DNA of 36,324 nucleotides, taken from NCBI GenBank assembly GCA_003228685.1, contig QIFC01000113.1, positions 1-36,324 of the forward strand, given 5' to 3'. The position numbers and the translations under genes were made by a program. Source of the DNA: Chloroflexota bacterium. Lineage in GTDB: Bacteria; Chloroflexota; Dehalococcoidia; DSTF01; RBG-16-68-14. Positions 14,619-22,700 of this stretch are shown here, in pieces (within the stretch, counting starts at the first letter, position 1; each line of letters begins with the position of its first letter). The notes under the pieces were generated by a model. The model saw only the letters and a list, made by a program, of their open reading frames with translations, was not told where the DNA came from and did no database searches.

Positions 14619-14683
14619 CGGCTTTGCTCCCGCACGTGTGCGTTGATCGCCTCGATGTCGACGGCCATGGGTGGAGTGTAGCA
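14619..14683 (-). pseudogene. Orphan moxR 5' end (65-bp direct repeat, diverged copy)
   Basis: The minus strand reads [18 protein letters not shown], against [18 protein letters not shown] in moxR, with the same leader. It ends abruptly 40 bp before the ATG at 14579. It is a fragment of a displaced or duplicated moxR allele and has no downstream coding sequence. Confidence 0.8.
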
Positions 14684-14687
14684 AGAC

Positions 14688-14707
14688 GCCCCGCCGATTG
14701 GCGGGGC
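14688..14707 (-). terminator. Hairpin downstream of the secreted-protein gene 14717-15355
   Basis: There is a perfect 8-bp stem GCCCCGCC/GGCGGGGC with a four-base loop, ten bases past the stop on the minus strand. GTCTTGC follows, so the T tract is poor. It is a likely transcription terminator or RNA-end protector. Confidence 0.5.
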
Positions 14708-14716
14708 AGGTAGTAG

Positions 14717-15355
14717 CTAGTTGAGCTCGCTTACGTCCGGGGTGTGGTAAGGCGGACAGTCGTCAACTGGTGGTGGCATATCCTCGCCGGCGCTGACCCC
14801 CAGGCCATTCGGCGAAGTCAGAGCGGCGATGGTCGCTTCCATAAGGCCTGGCGCGGTGTAGACCTTGACAGTGACGTCTCCAGTCCAGAGGCGAGTACCT
14901 CCGCCAACCTCGATCGCGTCAGCATCTCCTCGCACTGTCTCGATGCCCACCGGCCGGACGCCGTTACCGACGAGCTCCGGCGGCACGAAGCAGCGAGGCT
15001 CAGTGATGATCTGGATCGGCGGCGGGCAGCCTCCCTCCCCTACGATCTCGCACGTGCCGTAGAGAAAGGAGACGCCGTTCTCTGGCCTAAGGACGTTCTC
15101 ACCAGAGAACTCGTTGCGAATGATGTGACGCAACTTGTGCCCGGCGAACTCCTCGCCGACCCAGTAGATGGCAAAGTCCACGAACTCGTTGGGGAACTCA
15201 GCGAACCCCTCATCGCCGGGAGTCAGCTGCAGATATGAGCTTTGGCCATCGCTCGGCGAGCCGCCGCCAACACTGACGCTGACAGCTACGCCCGCAACAA
15301 CGAGGACTGCAACGATGGCTACTGGAATGAAACGCTTCATGCTTACCGCCTTCAT
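14717..15355 (-). CDS. Secreted protein of unknown function
   Basis: The product is 212 aa. The N-terminus MKAVSMKRFIPVAIVAVLVV is a signal peptide closely matching that of the gene at 13722-14579, so the two share ancestry at least at the 5' end. The mature part has paired cysteines (GTCEIVGEGGCPP, EPRCFVPPELVG, VDDCPPYH), as in an extracytoplasmic disulfide-bonded domain, and no motif I recognise. Either ATG 15355 or the internal ATG at 15340 (AAGG upstream) may start it. The hairpin at 14688-14707 lies downstream. It does not share the GTLTG domain. Confidence 0.65.
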   Translation of the reverse strand: MKAVSMKRFIPVAIVAVLVVAGVAVSVSVGGGSPSDGQSSYLQLTPGDEGFAEFPNEFVDFAIYWVGEEFAGHKLRHIIRNEFSGENVLRPENGVSFLYGTCEIVGEGGCPPPIQIITEPRCFVPPELVGNGVRPVGIETVRGDADAIEVGGGTRLWTGDVTVKVYTAPGLMEATIAALTSPNGLGVSAGEDMPPPVDDCPPYHTPDVSELN

Positions 15356-15401
15356 GCATCGATCGTACACCTCGTTAAGCATGTCGTCAACGCAGGGATG
15401 A

Positions 15402-15435
15402 AGAGAGGCCGGGACGTGACGTCCCGGCCTTCTCT
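15402..15435 (-). terminator. Hairpin downstream of the SDR gene
   Basis: The core stem is GGCCGGGACG/CGTCCCGGCC with loop TGA, extended by AGAG/CTCT with one bulge. It lies 33 bp past the SDR stop and before the secreted-protein gene. It has no clear T tract. Confidence 0.5.
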
Positions 15436-15467
15436 GCTGCGGTTCAGGTGTCGCTTCGCGGCTGAGT

Positions 15468-16388
15468 CTATCCCTCCTTGGGAAGGAACTGGTTCTCCAG
15501 GCCCTTGACAAGCTCTTCAGGCGCGCGCTTTGCGACGGTGTCGAGGTCCCAGGTGCCCTCGGTCTGGATGTTCGCGATGGGCTCCGGCAGGCTGTAGAGC
15601 GCGATGTGGTTGCCACCCACCAGGAAGTCGCGGCCGTTGACGTTCGCGGCCTCGTCGGTGCAGAGCCAGACGACCATCGGGGCGACGGCCTCGGGCGGGT
15701 TGGTCTTCTCGAACATCTCCAGCCCCTTGAGCTGCATGCCACCGGCGCCTCCGCGCTCGGCGGCTGCCCGCATGTCGTCGCTGATGACGAGTCGCGTGCC
15801 GGCCCGCGGGCGGATGGCGTTGCAGCGCACGCCGTACTTGCCCATGTCGCGGGCGACGGTGCGCGTGAGGCCAATGATGCCTTCCTTGGCCGCGCTGTAG
15901 TTCGCCTGGCCCATGTTGCCGAGGCCCGACTCCGAGGACGTGTTGACCATGACGCCCGAGCGCTGCTGGCGGAAGACGACGCAGGCCGCTCGCGTGAGGT
16001 TGAAGTGCCCCTTGAGGTGCACGGCGATGACGGCGTCCCACTCACCTTCGGCCATGTTGAAGACCATGCGGTCGCGTAGGATGCCGGCGTTGTTGATGAC
16101 GATGTCCAGCCGCCCGAACGTGTCGACGGCCTGCTGTACCAGCTCCTCGCCGGTGCTGTAGTCGGCGATGTTGCCGTAGTTCGCGGCAGCCTTGCCTCCG
16201 ACCGCCTCAATCTCCGCGACGACCTCGTCAGCGGGCGATTTCTCGCCGCCCTCGCCGGCAGCGGTGCCACCGAAGTCGTTGATCACCACTGCCGCGCCCT
16301 CGGACGCCAGCAGCAGCGCTTCGCCGCGGCCGATGCCACGGCCCGCGCCGGTCACAATCGCCACGCGATCCTTCAATCGATCACCCAT
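15468..16388 (-). CDS. Short-chain dehydrogenase/reductase (3-hydroxyacyl-CoA dehydrogenase-like)
   Basis: The product is 306 aa. The NAD(P)-binding motif TGAGRGIGRGEA (14-25), then NNAGILRDRMVFNM, the catalytic Ser region (NTSSESGLGNMGQ) and YSAAK are all present. The insert FGGTAAGEGGEKSPADEVVA after the second strand and the NNAGILRDR signature are typical of peroxisomal multifunctional-enzyme-type hydroxyacyl-CoA dehydrogenases. A 45-aa C-terminal extension follows the SDR core. ATG at 16388 has AAGGAGAGGAG upstream. A promoter at 16465-16493 and a terminator hairpin at 15402 frame it as a single-gene unit. An acyl-CoA substrate is inferred from the family, not shown. Confidence 0.9.
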   Translation of the reverse strand: MGDRLKDRVAIVTGAGRGIGRGEALLLASEGAAVVINDFGGTAAGEGGEKSPADEVVAEIEAVGGKAAANYGNIADYSTGEELVQQAVDTFGRLDIVINNAGILRDRMVFNMAEGEWDAVIAVHLKGHFNLTRAACVVFRQQRSGVMVNTSSESGLGNMGQANYSAAKEGIIGLTRTVARDMGKYGVRCNAIRPRAGTRLVISDDMRAAAERGGAGGMQLKGLEMFEKTNPPEAVAPMVVWLCTDEAANVNGRDFLVGGNHIALYSLPEPIANIQTEGTWDLDTVAKRAPEELVKGLENQFLPKEG

Positions 16389-16464
16389 GATAATGCTCCT
16401 CTCCTTGTCCAGTTATTGGATGCAAATTCAGGTCCTACCCCGCCACCGGGGAAGTACCAGGGTA

Positions 16465-16493
16465 GTTATAGAAAATGCTGGGGTGGGACGCAA
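16465..16493 (-). promoter_or_regulatory. Sigma-70-type promoter for the SDR gene
   Basis: On the minus strand, -35 TTGCGT (16488-16493) and -10 TATAAC (16465-16470) are separated by exactly 17 bp. Transcription would start near 16458, giving a leader of about 70 bases before ATG 16388. Confidence 0.6.
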
Positions 16494-16546
16494 GCGTTAT
16501 GTAGGGCGACGCCGCTCCTTTCAAGCTGCGGGATCAAGCCCGAGGC

Positions 16547-17290
16547 TCAAGAGACGCCGGGCGCAATCTTCCACATCCAACCGATGAGCGGGAGCGCCAG
16601 CCGTTCGGCGACGCGCTGCGACGAGAGGTTGGCTGCGCCGGTACTGTAGAAGAGATGGCGGCCGCTGGGCGCGAGCAGGGCTGCCCAGGCTGCGGTCGCG
16701 GCAGCGGCGTGCCCTTGTCGGCGATATTCAGAATCCGTCGAGACACCCGCCTCGGCGCCGCGGTCGGCCAGGCGGGCAGTATGGCAGAGGCTCACGACTC
16801 GATCTCCGTTCATCACGAACGCCCATGGGCCAAGCTCGCCACCGAGCAGTTGACGCCAATCTTCCTCGCTCCAGTTGAATCGTTCGGGGTCCTGATCCCG
16901 CAGACGCTCCGTCACTTCATCGTCAGACCGGCATACCTCTGCCTCAGAATGAAAGCGGGTTCCCGGCGGAATAACGTAGCTTGGGCCACCCGAGCCGATC
17001 ACTGGTTCAGGCGCGAGTTCTAGGAGCTGCTTGCAGCGCGCGAACAGCCGAGGCGGCTTAGAGAGATCGGTTGCGGGCGGCTCAGCGTCGAACGCCACCT
17101 GTAGTTCCTCGACGAGCGCATCAGGCACTTCGCTCCCGAAGGCGAGGGTCCATCCCTCGAGCGAAGCGCCGATCACTAGGTGCGGCGCGGAGAGAAGCTG
17201 CTCGTTCCGAACCTTGAGCAGCCGGCCCCGATCGTCCTTGAGCCAGAGCGTGTCGATCTCGATTGCGAGCAGCTCGAGGTCAGAGGGCAT
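16547..17290 (-). CDS. GNAT-like acetyltransferase
   Basis: The product is 247 aa. The N-terminal 130 residues are a divergent alpha/beta region. The C-terminal half has WAFVMNGDRVVSLCHTARLA followed by GVSTDSEYRRQGHAAAATAA, where R-R-Q-G-H-A is the acetyl-CoA-binding loop of GNAT enzymes, then LFYSTGAANLSSQRVAERLA and LPLIGWMW. This resembles GNAT proteins with an unrelated N-terminal extension. I chose ATG at 17290 because it is the first start after the CoA-transferase stop (19-bp gap, same strand) and the longer frame overlaps that gene. The acceptor is unknown. Confidence 0.75.
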   Translation of the reverse strand: MPSDLELLAIEIDTLWLKDDRGRLLKVRNEQLLSAPHLVIGASLEGWTLAFGSEVPDALVEELQVAFDAEPPATDLSKPPRLFARCKQLLELAPEPVIGSGGPSYVIPPGTRFHSEAEVCRSDDEVTERLRDQDPERFNWSEEDWRQLLGGELGPWAFVMNGDRVVSLCHTARLADRGAEAGVSTDSEYRRQGHAAAATAAWAALLAPSGRHLFYSTGAANLSSQRVAERLALPLIGWMWKIAPGVS

Positions 17291-17309
17291 GCCTGAAGCT
17301 TGAACGGCG

Positions 17310-18644
17310 CTAGAAGCTCCAGCCGTAGAGCTGCTTCGCGTCGTCCTTGAGCTGCGGCTGGCAGTCGGGGTGGGCAACCGAGATCAGCTCACCGATGCGC
17401 TGACGGATCGTCTTGCCGCGCATGGTCGCGATGCCAAACTCGGTGACGATGTAGTCGACGGCGCTGCGCGGCACGGTGACGGGCGTGCCTGGGTCCAACG
17501 AGACGACGATGCGCGAGTGGTGCTCGCGGTCCTTGAGGTACGAGGACGGCACGACGATGATGCTGCGACCCTTGTCAGAGTGAGCGGCGGAGATGGCGAA
17601 CGCGGTCTGCCCGCCTGCACCCGTGTAGGGCCAGGGGCCGATCGCCTCACCGTCGACCTGGCCGGTAAGGTCGACCTGCATCGCGTTGTTGACGGCGACG
17701 AGGCGGGGTTCCTTCGCGAGGACCTGGATGTCGTCGGTGTAGGTGAAGTCGTACAGTTCGAACGTGTCGTTCCCGTCGATGAAGTCGACCTCTGCCTGCG
17801 GGAGCAGAGCGAGGCCAGTCGCGACGACTTTTCCGGGATGCAGCGTCTTGTGCTTGCCTGTCGCGACGCCGGTCTGCACGAGGTCGGTGACGCCACCGGT
17901 CAGCAGCTCGGTATGGATGCCGAGGTCCTTCCGATGCGTCAGGTACGGCCCAAGCGCGGCCGAGATGGCGCCGGCGCCGATCTGCACGGTGTCGCCGTCT
18001 TCGATCAAGTCGATCCCGACGAGGGTGCAGATGACTTCAGCCTGGGCGATCTCCTCGTCCGTGCGGCCCTGGGCCCGCCGCATGGCGTCTCGCACCTTCA
18101 CGCCGACCGTCTGATCCGCGTCGACGAGGCGCGCGATGCGGTCGACGTGGATGCGATTCGCGCCGCCGGTCCGGATCGCCTTTTCGTCGACCTCGGCGAC
18201 CACCTTGTCGCTGTGCGCGGCGAACGTCGGGTTCATCCAGACGGAGCTGCCGAAGCTGCACCAGCCGTCCGCATCAGGCGGCGACACGATGCAGAGGTGA
18301 TAGTCGAACGGGCCCGCGCCGTAGGGCATGCGGCCACTGCGCCAGATGGCCGCGGGCAGGTAGTCGACGACGCCGTCCGGGACACCCTGCCGATCGACGT
18401 TCGTCACGAACGGCGTGAGCGGTTTGAACGCCTTGCCATCGTTGAAGCTCGACCAAGGAAAGGCGCTCACGAAGTGGAACACGGTGACATCTTCCAACTC
18501 CCCGGCTCGCTGGCTCAGCGCCGTGCAAAGCGATGGCGGCATGCCGTCCAGCATGCCAACAGTGACCGACTGGCCTGAGGCCACGTCGGCTACGGCGTCT
18601 TCCGGCGAGAAGACCTTATCGGCGTACTGCTTGCGCCAGTCCAC
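17310..18644 (-). CDS. Acetyl-CoA hydrolase/transferase-family protein
   Basis: The product is 444 aa, full length for the family (4-hydroxybutyrate/acetate CoA-transferase and acetyl-CoA hydrolase). Signatures: VTVGMLDGMPPSLCTAL near the N-terminus, then DTVQIGAGAISAALGPYLTH and IHTELLTGGVTDLVQTGVAT (the H-x-E-L-L region), LVAVNNAMQVDLTGQVDGEA, and near the end YIVTEFGIATMRGKTIRQRI, where the family has a conserved V-T-E-Y/F-G-x-A. It transfers CoA between carboxylic acids or hydrolyses acyl-CoA. Substrate cannot be read from sequence. It is first in a two-gene unit with the GNAT-like gene and divergent from the Mrr-type gene. Confidence 0.9.
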   Translation of the reverse strand: MDWRKQYADKVFSPEDAVADVASGQSVTVGMLDGMPPSLCTALSQRAGELEDVTVFHFVSAFPWSSFNDGKAFKPLTPFVTNVDRQGVPDGVVDYLPAAIWRSGRMPYGAGPFDYHLCIVSPPDADGWCSFGSSVWMNPTFAAHSDKVVAEVDEKAIRTGGANRIHVDRIARLVDADQTVGVKVRDAMRRAQGRTDEEIAQAEVICTLVGIDLIEDGDTVQIGAGAISAALGPYLTHRKDLGIHTELLTGGVTDLVQTGVATGKHKTLHPGKVVATGLALLPQAEVDFIDGNDTFELYDFTYTDDIQVLAKEPRLVAVNNAMQVDLTGQVDGEAIGPWPYTGAGGQTAFAISAAHSDKGRSIIVVPSSYLKDREHHSRIVVSLDPGTPVTVPRSAVDYIVTEFGIATMRGKTIRQRIGELISVAHPDCQPQLKDDAKQLYGWSF

Positions 18645-18687
18645 AACTCGTGCAGCTTACGAGGTGCGGGAGGGAGGGGGCAAGGCA

Positions 18688-18716
18688 TTGCAGCGCCATA
18701 CCCATTCGAGTATGCT
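18688..18716 (+). promoter_or_regulatory. Sigma-70-type promoter for the Mrr_N-type gene
   Basis: -35 TTGCAG (18688-18693) and -10 TATGCT (18711-18716) are 17 bp apart. The expected start near 18723 leaves a leader of about 34 bases before ATG 18757. It also makes the upstream in-frame ATG at 18712 unusable, since that codon lies inside the -10 box. Confidence 0.6.
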
Positions 18717-18756
18717 CGTTTGGACACACAGAGCAGAAACTTTCGGGGGCGGTTAC

Positions 18757-19485
18757 ATGACCATCCCAGCCAAGAACGAGATTGAGCTGCCGGTGTTGAT
18801 CGAGATCGAGTCAGCAGGTGGAGAGCTGCGCCCTACCCCCGCTCTGTTCCAGAAGGTGGCAGGGTACTTCCCGCAGCTCACTGACGAAGACCTGAAGCAA
18901 ACAAACCGGAGCGGAACCAACAAGTGGGAGAATCGCGTTCATTGGGCTCGGCTGGAGCTCGTCCACAAGGACCAGATTGACAGATCAACCTACGGAATCT
19001 GGCGTATCACCGAAGATGGCCGCAAGCGCATAGCAGCAGAAGTAGGCGAAGTCCAAGAAGCGAAGGTTACCAAGGAGAGTGTGCACGGCAAGCTGCAACG
19101 CCAGTTGGAGGAAATAGGTCGCACCCTTGGAAAATTCGCCCGGCGTGAACTACGGGATGGCGCATATACGTACGATGTCATCTGGAAGGATGCTGAGTCT
19201 CTTCCCCGGGTAACGCACGTCTTCGAAGTACAGGACAAGGGAAACGTAGTGGAAGCACTAGTACGGCTGAAGCACGCATATGACAACTGGGGAGCTCGGC
19301 TATTTCTGATCGTCACGGGCGAGCGCGACCGAGCCCGGGTTGACAAACTCCTGCATCCGTACTTGTCCGGGGCATTCCATGAGATCAGTCCCCTCACGCT
19401 CGTATTGAACCCCGTGGAGGTTGAAGAGTTGCATTCGACCTTGACTCGGCACAAGGATGTCGTCGCCCGTTTCTTAGGGCGGTGA
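18757..19485 (+). CDS. Mrr_N winged-helix plus nuclease-like protein
   Basis: The product is 242 aa. Residues 1-90 (NEIELPVLIEIESAGGELRP, NRSGTNKWENRVHWARLELV, TYGIWRITEDGRKRI) match the Mrr N-terminal winged helix, in which G-x-x-x-x-x-N-R-V-x-W-A-R is hallmark. The C-terminal part has YTYDVIWKD and HVFEVQDKGNVVEALVRLKH: D...(E-V-Q), a PD-(D/E)xK-like pattern with Q in place of the usual K. This is the layout of restriction-type or repair nucleases. No methyltransferase is nearby, so classical type IV (methyl-directed) restriction or another defence role are both open. The start is set by the promoter; upstream GGGGGCGG is a weak ribosome site. Confidence 0.7.
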   Translation: MTIPAKNEIELPVLIEIESAGGELRPTPALFQKVAGYFPQLTDEDLKQTNRSGTNKWENRVHWARLELVHKDQIDRSTYGIWRITEDGRKRIAAEVGEVQEAKVTKESVHGKLQRQLEEIGRTLGKFARRELRDGAYTYDVIWKDAESLPRVTHVFEVQDKGNVVEALVRLKHAYDNWGARLFLIVTGERDRARVDKLLHPYLSGAFHEISPLTLVLNPVEVEELHSTLTRHKDVVARFLGR

Positions 19486-19507
19486 TTGGATTCGAAAGGG
19501 GAGGCAA

Positions 19508-19756
19508 ATGAAGGTCCACACAGTGTTGGCAGTACACGACGGGATGGTTATCGATCTAGAAGTCCATGGGCAGGGTGAGAACGCAGCCCGCCGAGGGCTC
19601 GAACTGGCGAGGGATTACGGCCTCGCTGCCGCCAGCACCGCAACGAATGAGAGCCTCGTAGACTTTGGGCCAGAGGTAGGTTCCGCAGGATTCTGGCGGC
19701 ACCACTGGTCGGACAGCCGCCGCGATGTGATCGTCGCGGAATGTGAGGTTGAGTAG
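19508..19756 (+). CDS. Small hypothetical protein co-transcribed with the Mrr_N-type gene
   Basis: The product is 82 aa. AAAGGGGAGG five bases before ATG 19508 is a strong ribosome-binding site, and the gap to the upstream gene is 22 bp. The sequence (KVHTVLAVHDGMVIDLEVHG, RRGLELARDYGLAAAS) looks like a compact alpha/beta protein and has no motif I recognise. It may be a partner of the nuclease-like protein. Convergent with dnaE, 10 bp from its stop. Confidence 0.65.
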   Translation: MKVHTVLAVHDGMVIDLEVHGQGENAARRGLELARDYGLAAASTATNESLVDFGPEVGSAGFWRHHWSDSRRDVIVAECEVE

Positions 19757-19766
19757 CCGAAAACAG

Positions 19767-22700
19767 TCAAGCTTTCACGCTGCCGGCGTCGCCGAGGACG
19801 TCCGATAGCTCCGTGAGCAGCTCGCCGTCGATCGAGACGCGGACCTTGCCGAGCTTGACGCCCTGCGATTGCCCGTCGAGCGTGTGCACGGTGAGGCGCA
19901 CCTCTTCGTCGCCGGGGTGGCCGGCGAGGACGGCGAGCAGGCGCTCCAGGCGGTCGCGGTCCGCGTCTTCGTCGTCGGTCTCATGCAACTCGACGCGAAG
20001 GCCGGCGACACGGCTCACAGTAGCGACGGCCGCTTGAGGCTCCGGCGCGTCAGGTGCTTGACGCGGCGCTTCGGGTAGAGGACGCGGCGGCGTTTCGGTT
20101 TCCTGACTCGGCGGCTCTGGAGACGGAGCCGGCGGTGTGGCCGGCGCCGGCGTCGCGGGGGCATTGGAGGCCGCAGGCGCATGGGCCTGCGCATTCGAGC
20201 CGTTGAAGCCCGACGTCACGTCGGCATTCTTCTTCGCCTTGGTCAGCCACGCCGGCGGCACGAAGTTGGTAGTCTCGGTCTCCGGATCGAACGTCTCGAC
20301 CCGCTGCACGGCGATGTTGATGCGCGAGTTCCTCTCGCGGACGCGCACCTCCAACAGCACGATGTTGCCTTCCATCCAGACATTTTGGGTCTTCTCGAAC
20401 AGCTCCGGCCAGACCGTGACCTCCACGATGCCGGAGAGGTCCTCGATCGCGGCGGCGCAGAACGGGCGTCCGTCGCGCGTGTAGAGACGGCGCGTGTTGC
20501 CGACGACGCCGGCGACCGTCGAGAGACGGCCCTTGGGCGGCAGCGCCGTCGGGGCGACCGACTCCTCATCGCCGTTGCCGTTGTTCGCCGGAGCAGACTC
20601 GGCCTCGAGTTCACCGCACTGGGCCGTGACGAACGAACCAAGCACGGACGCCGCCGCCTTGAACGGGTGCTCCGACACATAGAGCCCGAGCAGCTCCTTC
20701 TCCCAGTCCAGCTCCTCCCTGCGGGGCACCGACGCCTCTTCCAGTTCGAGCGCGGGCATCGGCGTGTTGACTTCGTCGCCGAACAGGTCGAACATGGTGG
20801 ACTGGCCGGTTTCGCGCAGGCGTTGTTCGCGCTGGGCGAGCGACATGATGCGCTCCAGGTTGGCGAGCAGCGTCGCGCGGGTACCGAACGGGGCCAGCGC
20901 TCCAGCCTTGGCGAGACTCTCGAGCGCGCGCTTGTTCACGGTCTTCAGGTCGATCCGGCGGCAGAAGTCCTCCAGCGACTCGAACGTGCCGTTGTCGTCT
21001 CGTTCCTTGACGATGCTCTCCGCGGCGCCGGCGCCGACGTTCTTGATCTGGCGCAGGCCAAAGCGAATCGACCCACCATCCTCGCCCTGCTCCCCATCAC
21101 GCTGCTCCAGCGAGAAGTTCGCGCGGCTCTCGTTTACGTCCGGCGGGATGACATCGATGCCGAGACGCGCGCACTCGGCGGCGGCAGCGGCGATGCGCGA
21201 CTGGCCGCCAGCTGGGTGGCTGGAGGCATAGCCGAGGACCGCGACCATGTACTCGGCCGGATAGTGCATCTTGAGGTATCCGGTCTGGTAGGCGATCATC
21301 GCGTAGCAAACAGCATGAGCCTTGTTGAACGCGTAGCCCGCGAAGGGCAGGATCAGTTCGAAGATCTCCTGCGCTTCTCCCTCTGTGTAGCCGTTGCGCT
21401 TGGCGCCCCTGACGAAGTTCTCGCGCTCCGCGTGCATGACTTCCACGATCTTCTTGCCCATGGCCTTGCGCATGACGTCGGCCTCGCCGAGGGTGTAACC
21501 GGCGAACTTCTGGGCGATCAGCAGCACCTGGTCCTGATAGGTGATGACGCCATACGTCTCGTCCAGGATGCCAGCGAGATCGGCGTGCGGATAGGTGATC
21601 TTCGTCAGGCCGTTCTTCGCGTTGCAGAACGTGGTGATGTGCTGCATCGGGCCGGGCCGGTAAAGCGCGACCATCGCTGAGAGATCGCTGATGCTTGCCG
21701 GGCGCAGCTCCTGGATCGAGCGGCGCATGCCACCCGACTCGAGCTGGAAGACGCCGAACGTCTCGCCTTTGGAGAGCATCGCGAAGGTCTCGGCATCGTC
21801 GTCCGGCAACGCCTGCAGGTCGATGTCGACGCCGCGCAACTCTCGGATCAGATCGACGGCGCGCCCCAGGATTGTGAGATTGACGAGGCCCAGCACGTCG
21901 AGCTTGAGCAGGCCGATCTCGGCGACCTGGTTCATGGCGAACTGGGTCGTCGGCAAGGCATCGTCGTTTTGCGCGTCGGCCCGCGGGGGGAGCTGCAGCG
22001 GCACGTGCTCGACGAGCGGCCCGCGCGAGATGACGAGGCCCGCGGCGTGCGTGCTGGAGTGACGCGCGACGCCCTCCAGCCGGCGCGACGTGTCGACGAG
22101 CGTCTGGACCTGCTCGTCCTCCGCGCAGGCGTTCTGCAGCTCTTGGGTCTCGTCCAACGCCTTTTCGATCGTCATGCCAACCGAAACGGGGATCATCTTC
22201 GCGATGCGGTCGGTGTCGCCGTAGCTCATGCCCAACGCGCGCCCAACGTCCCGGATGGCGGCCTTGGCGCCCATGGTGCCGAACGTGATGATCTGCGCGA
22301 CGCGGTCCGAGCCGTACTTCCTGGCGGCGTAGCGCAGCACTTCATCGCGGCGGTCGTCCGCGAAGTCGAAGTCGACGTCGGGCATCTCGCGGCGCTCGAC
22401 GTTGAGGAAGCGCTCGAACACGAGGCGGTACTTCAGCGGATCGACGTCCGTGACATCGAGGCAGTAGAGGATCACGCTGGCGGCGGCGGAACCGCGCACG
22501 CCCATGGGAATGCCGGCCTTCCTCGCGAACTGCGCCATGTCATAGACGACGAGGAAGTAGTTCGTGAAGCCCGTCTCTGTCACAACGTCCAGCTCGTACT
22601 GAAGCCGCTGTACCTGCTCCTCCGTGACCGGAGCATATCGACGTTCCAGGCCTTCTCTCGCTAAGTTGCTCAGGTGCTCCTCAGCGGAGACGCCGGAAGG

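Noticed and set aside
18712..18756. Upstream start (MLVWTHRAETFGGGY) for the Mrr_N-type gene
   Set aside because: That ATG lies inside the -10 box of a 17-bp-spaced promoter, so it would not be in the transcript.
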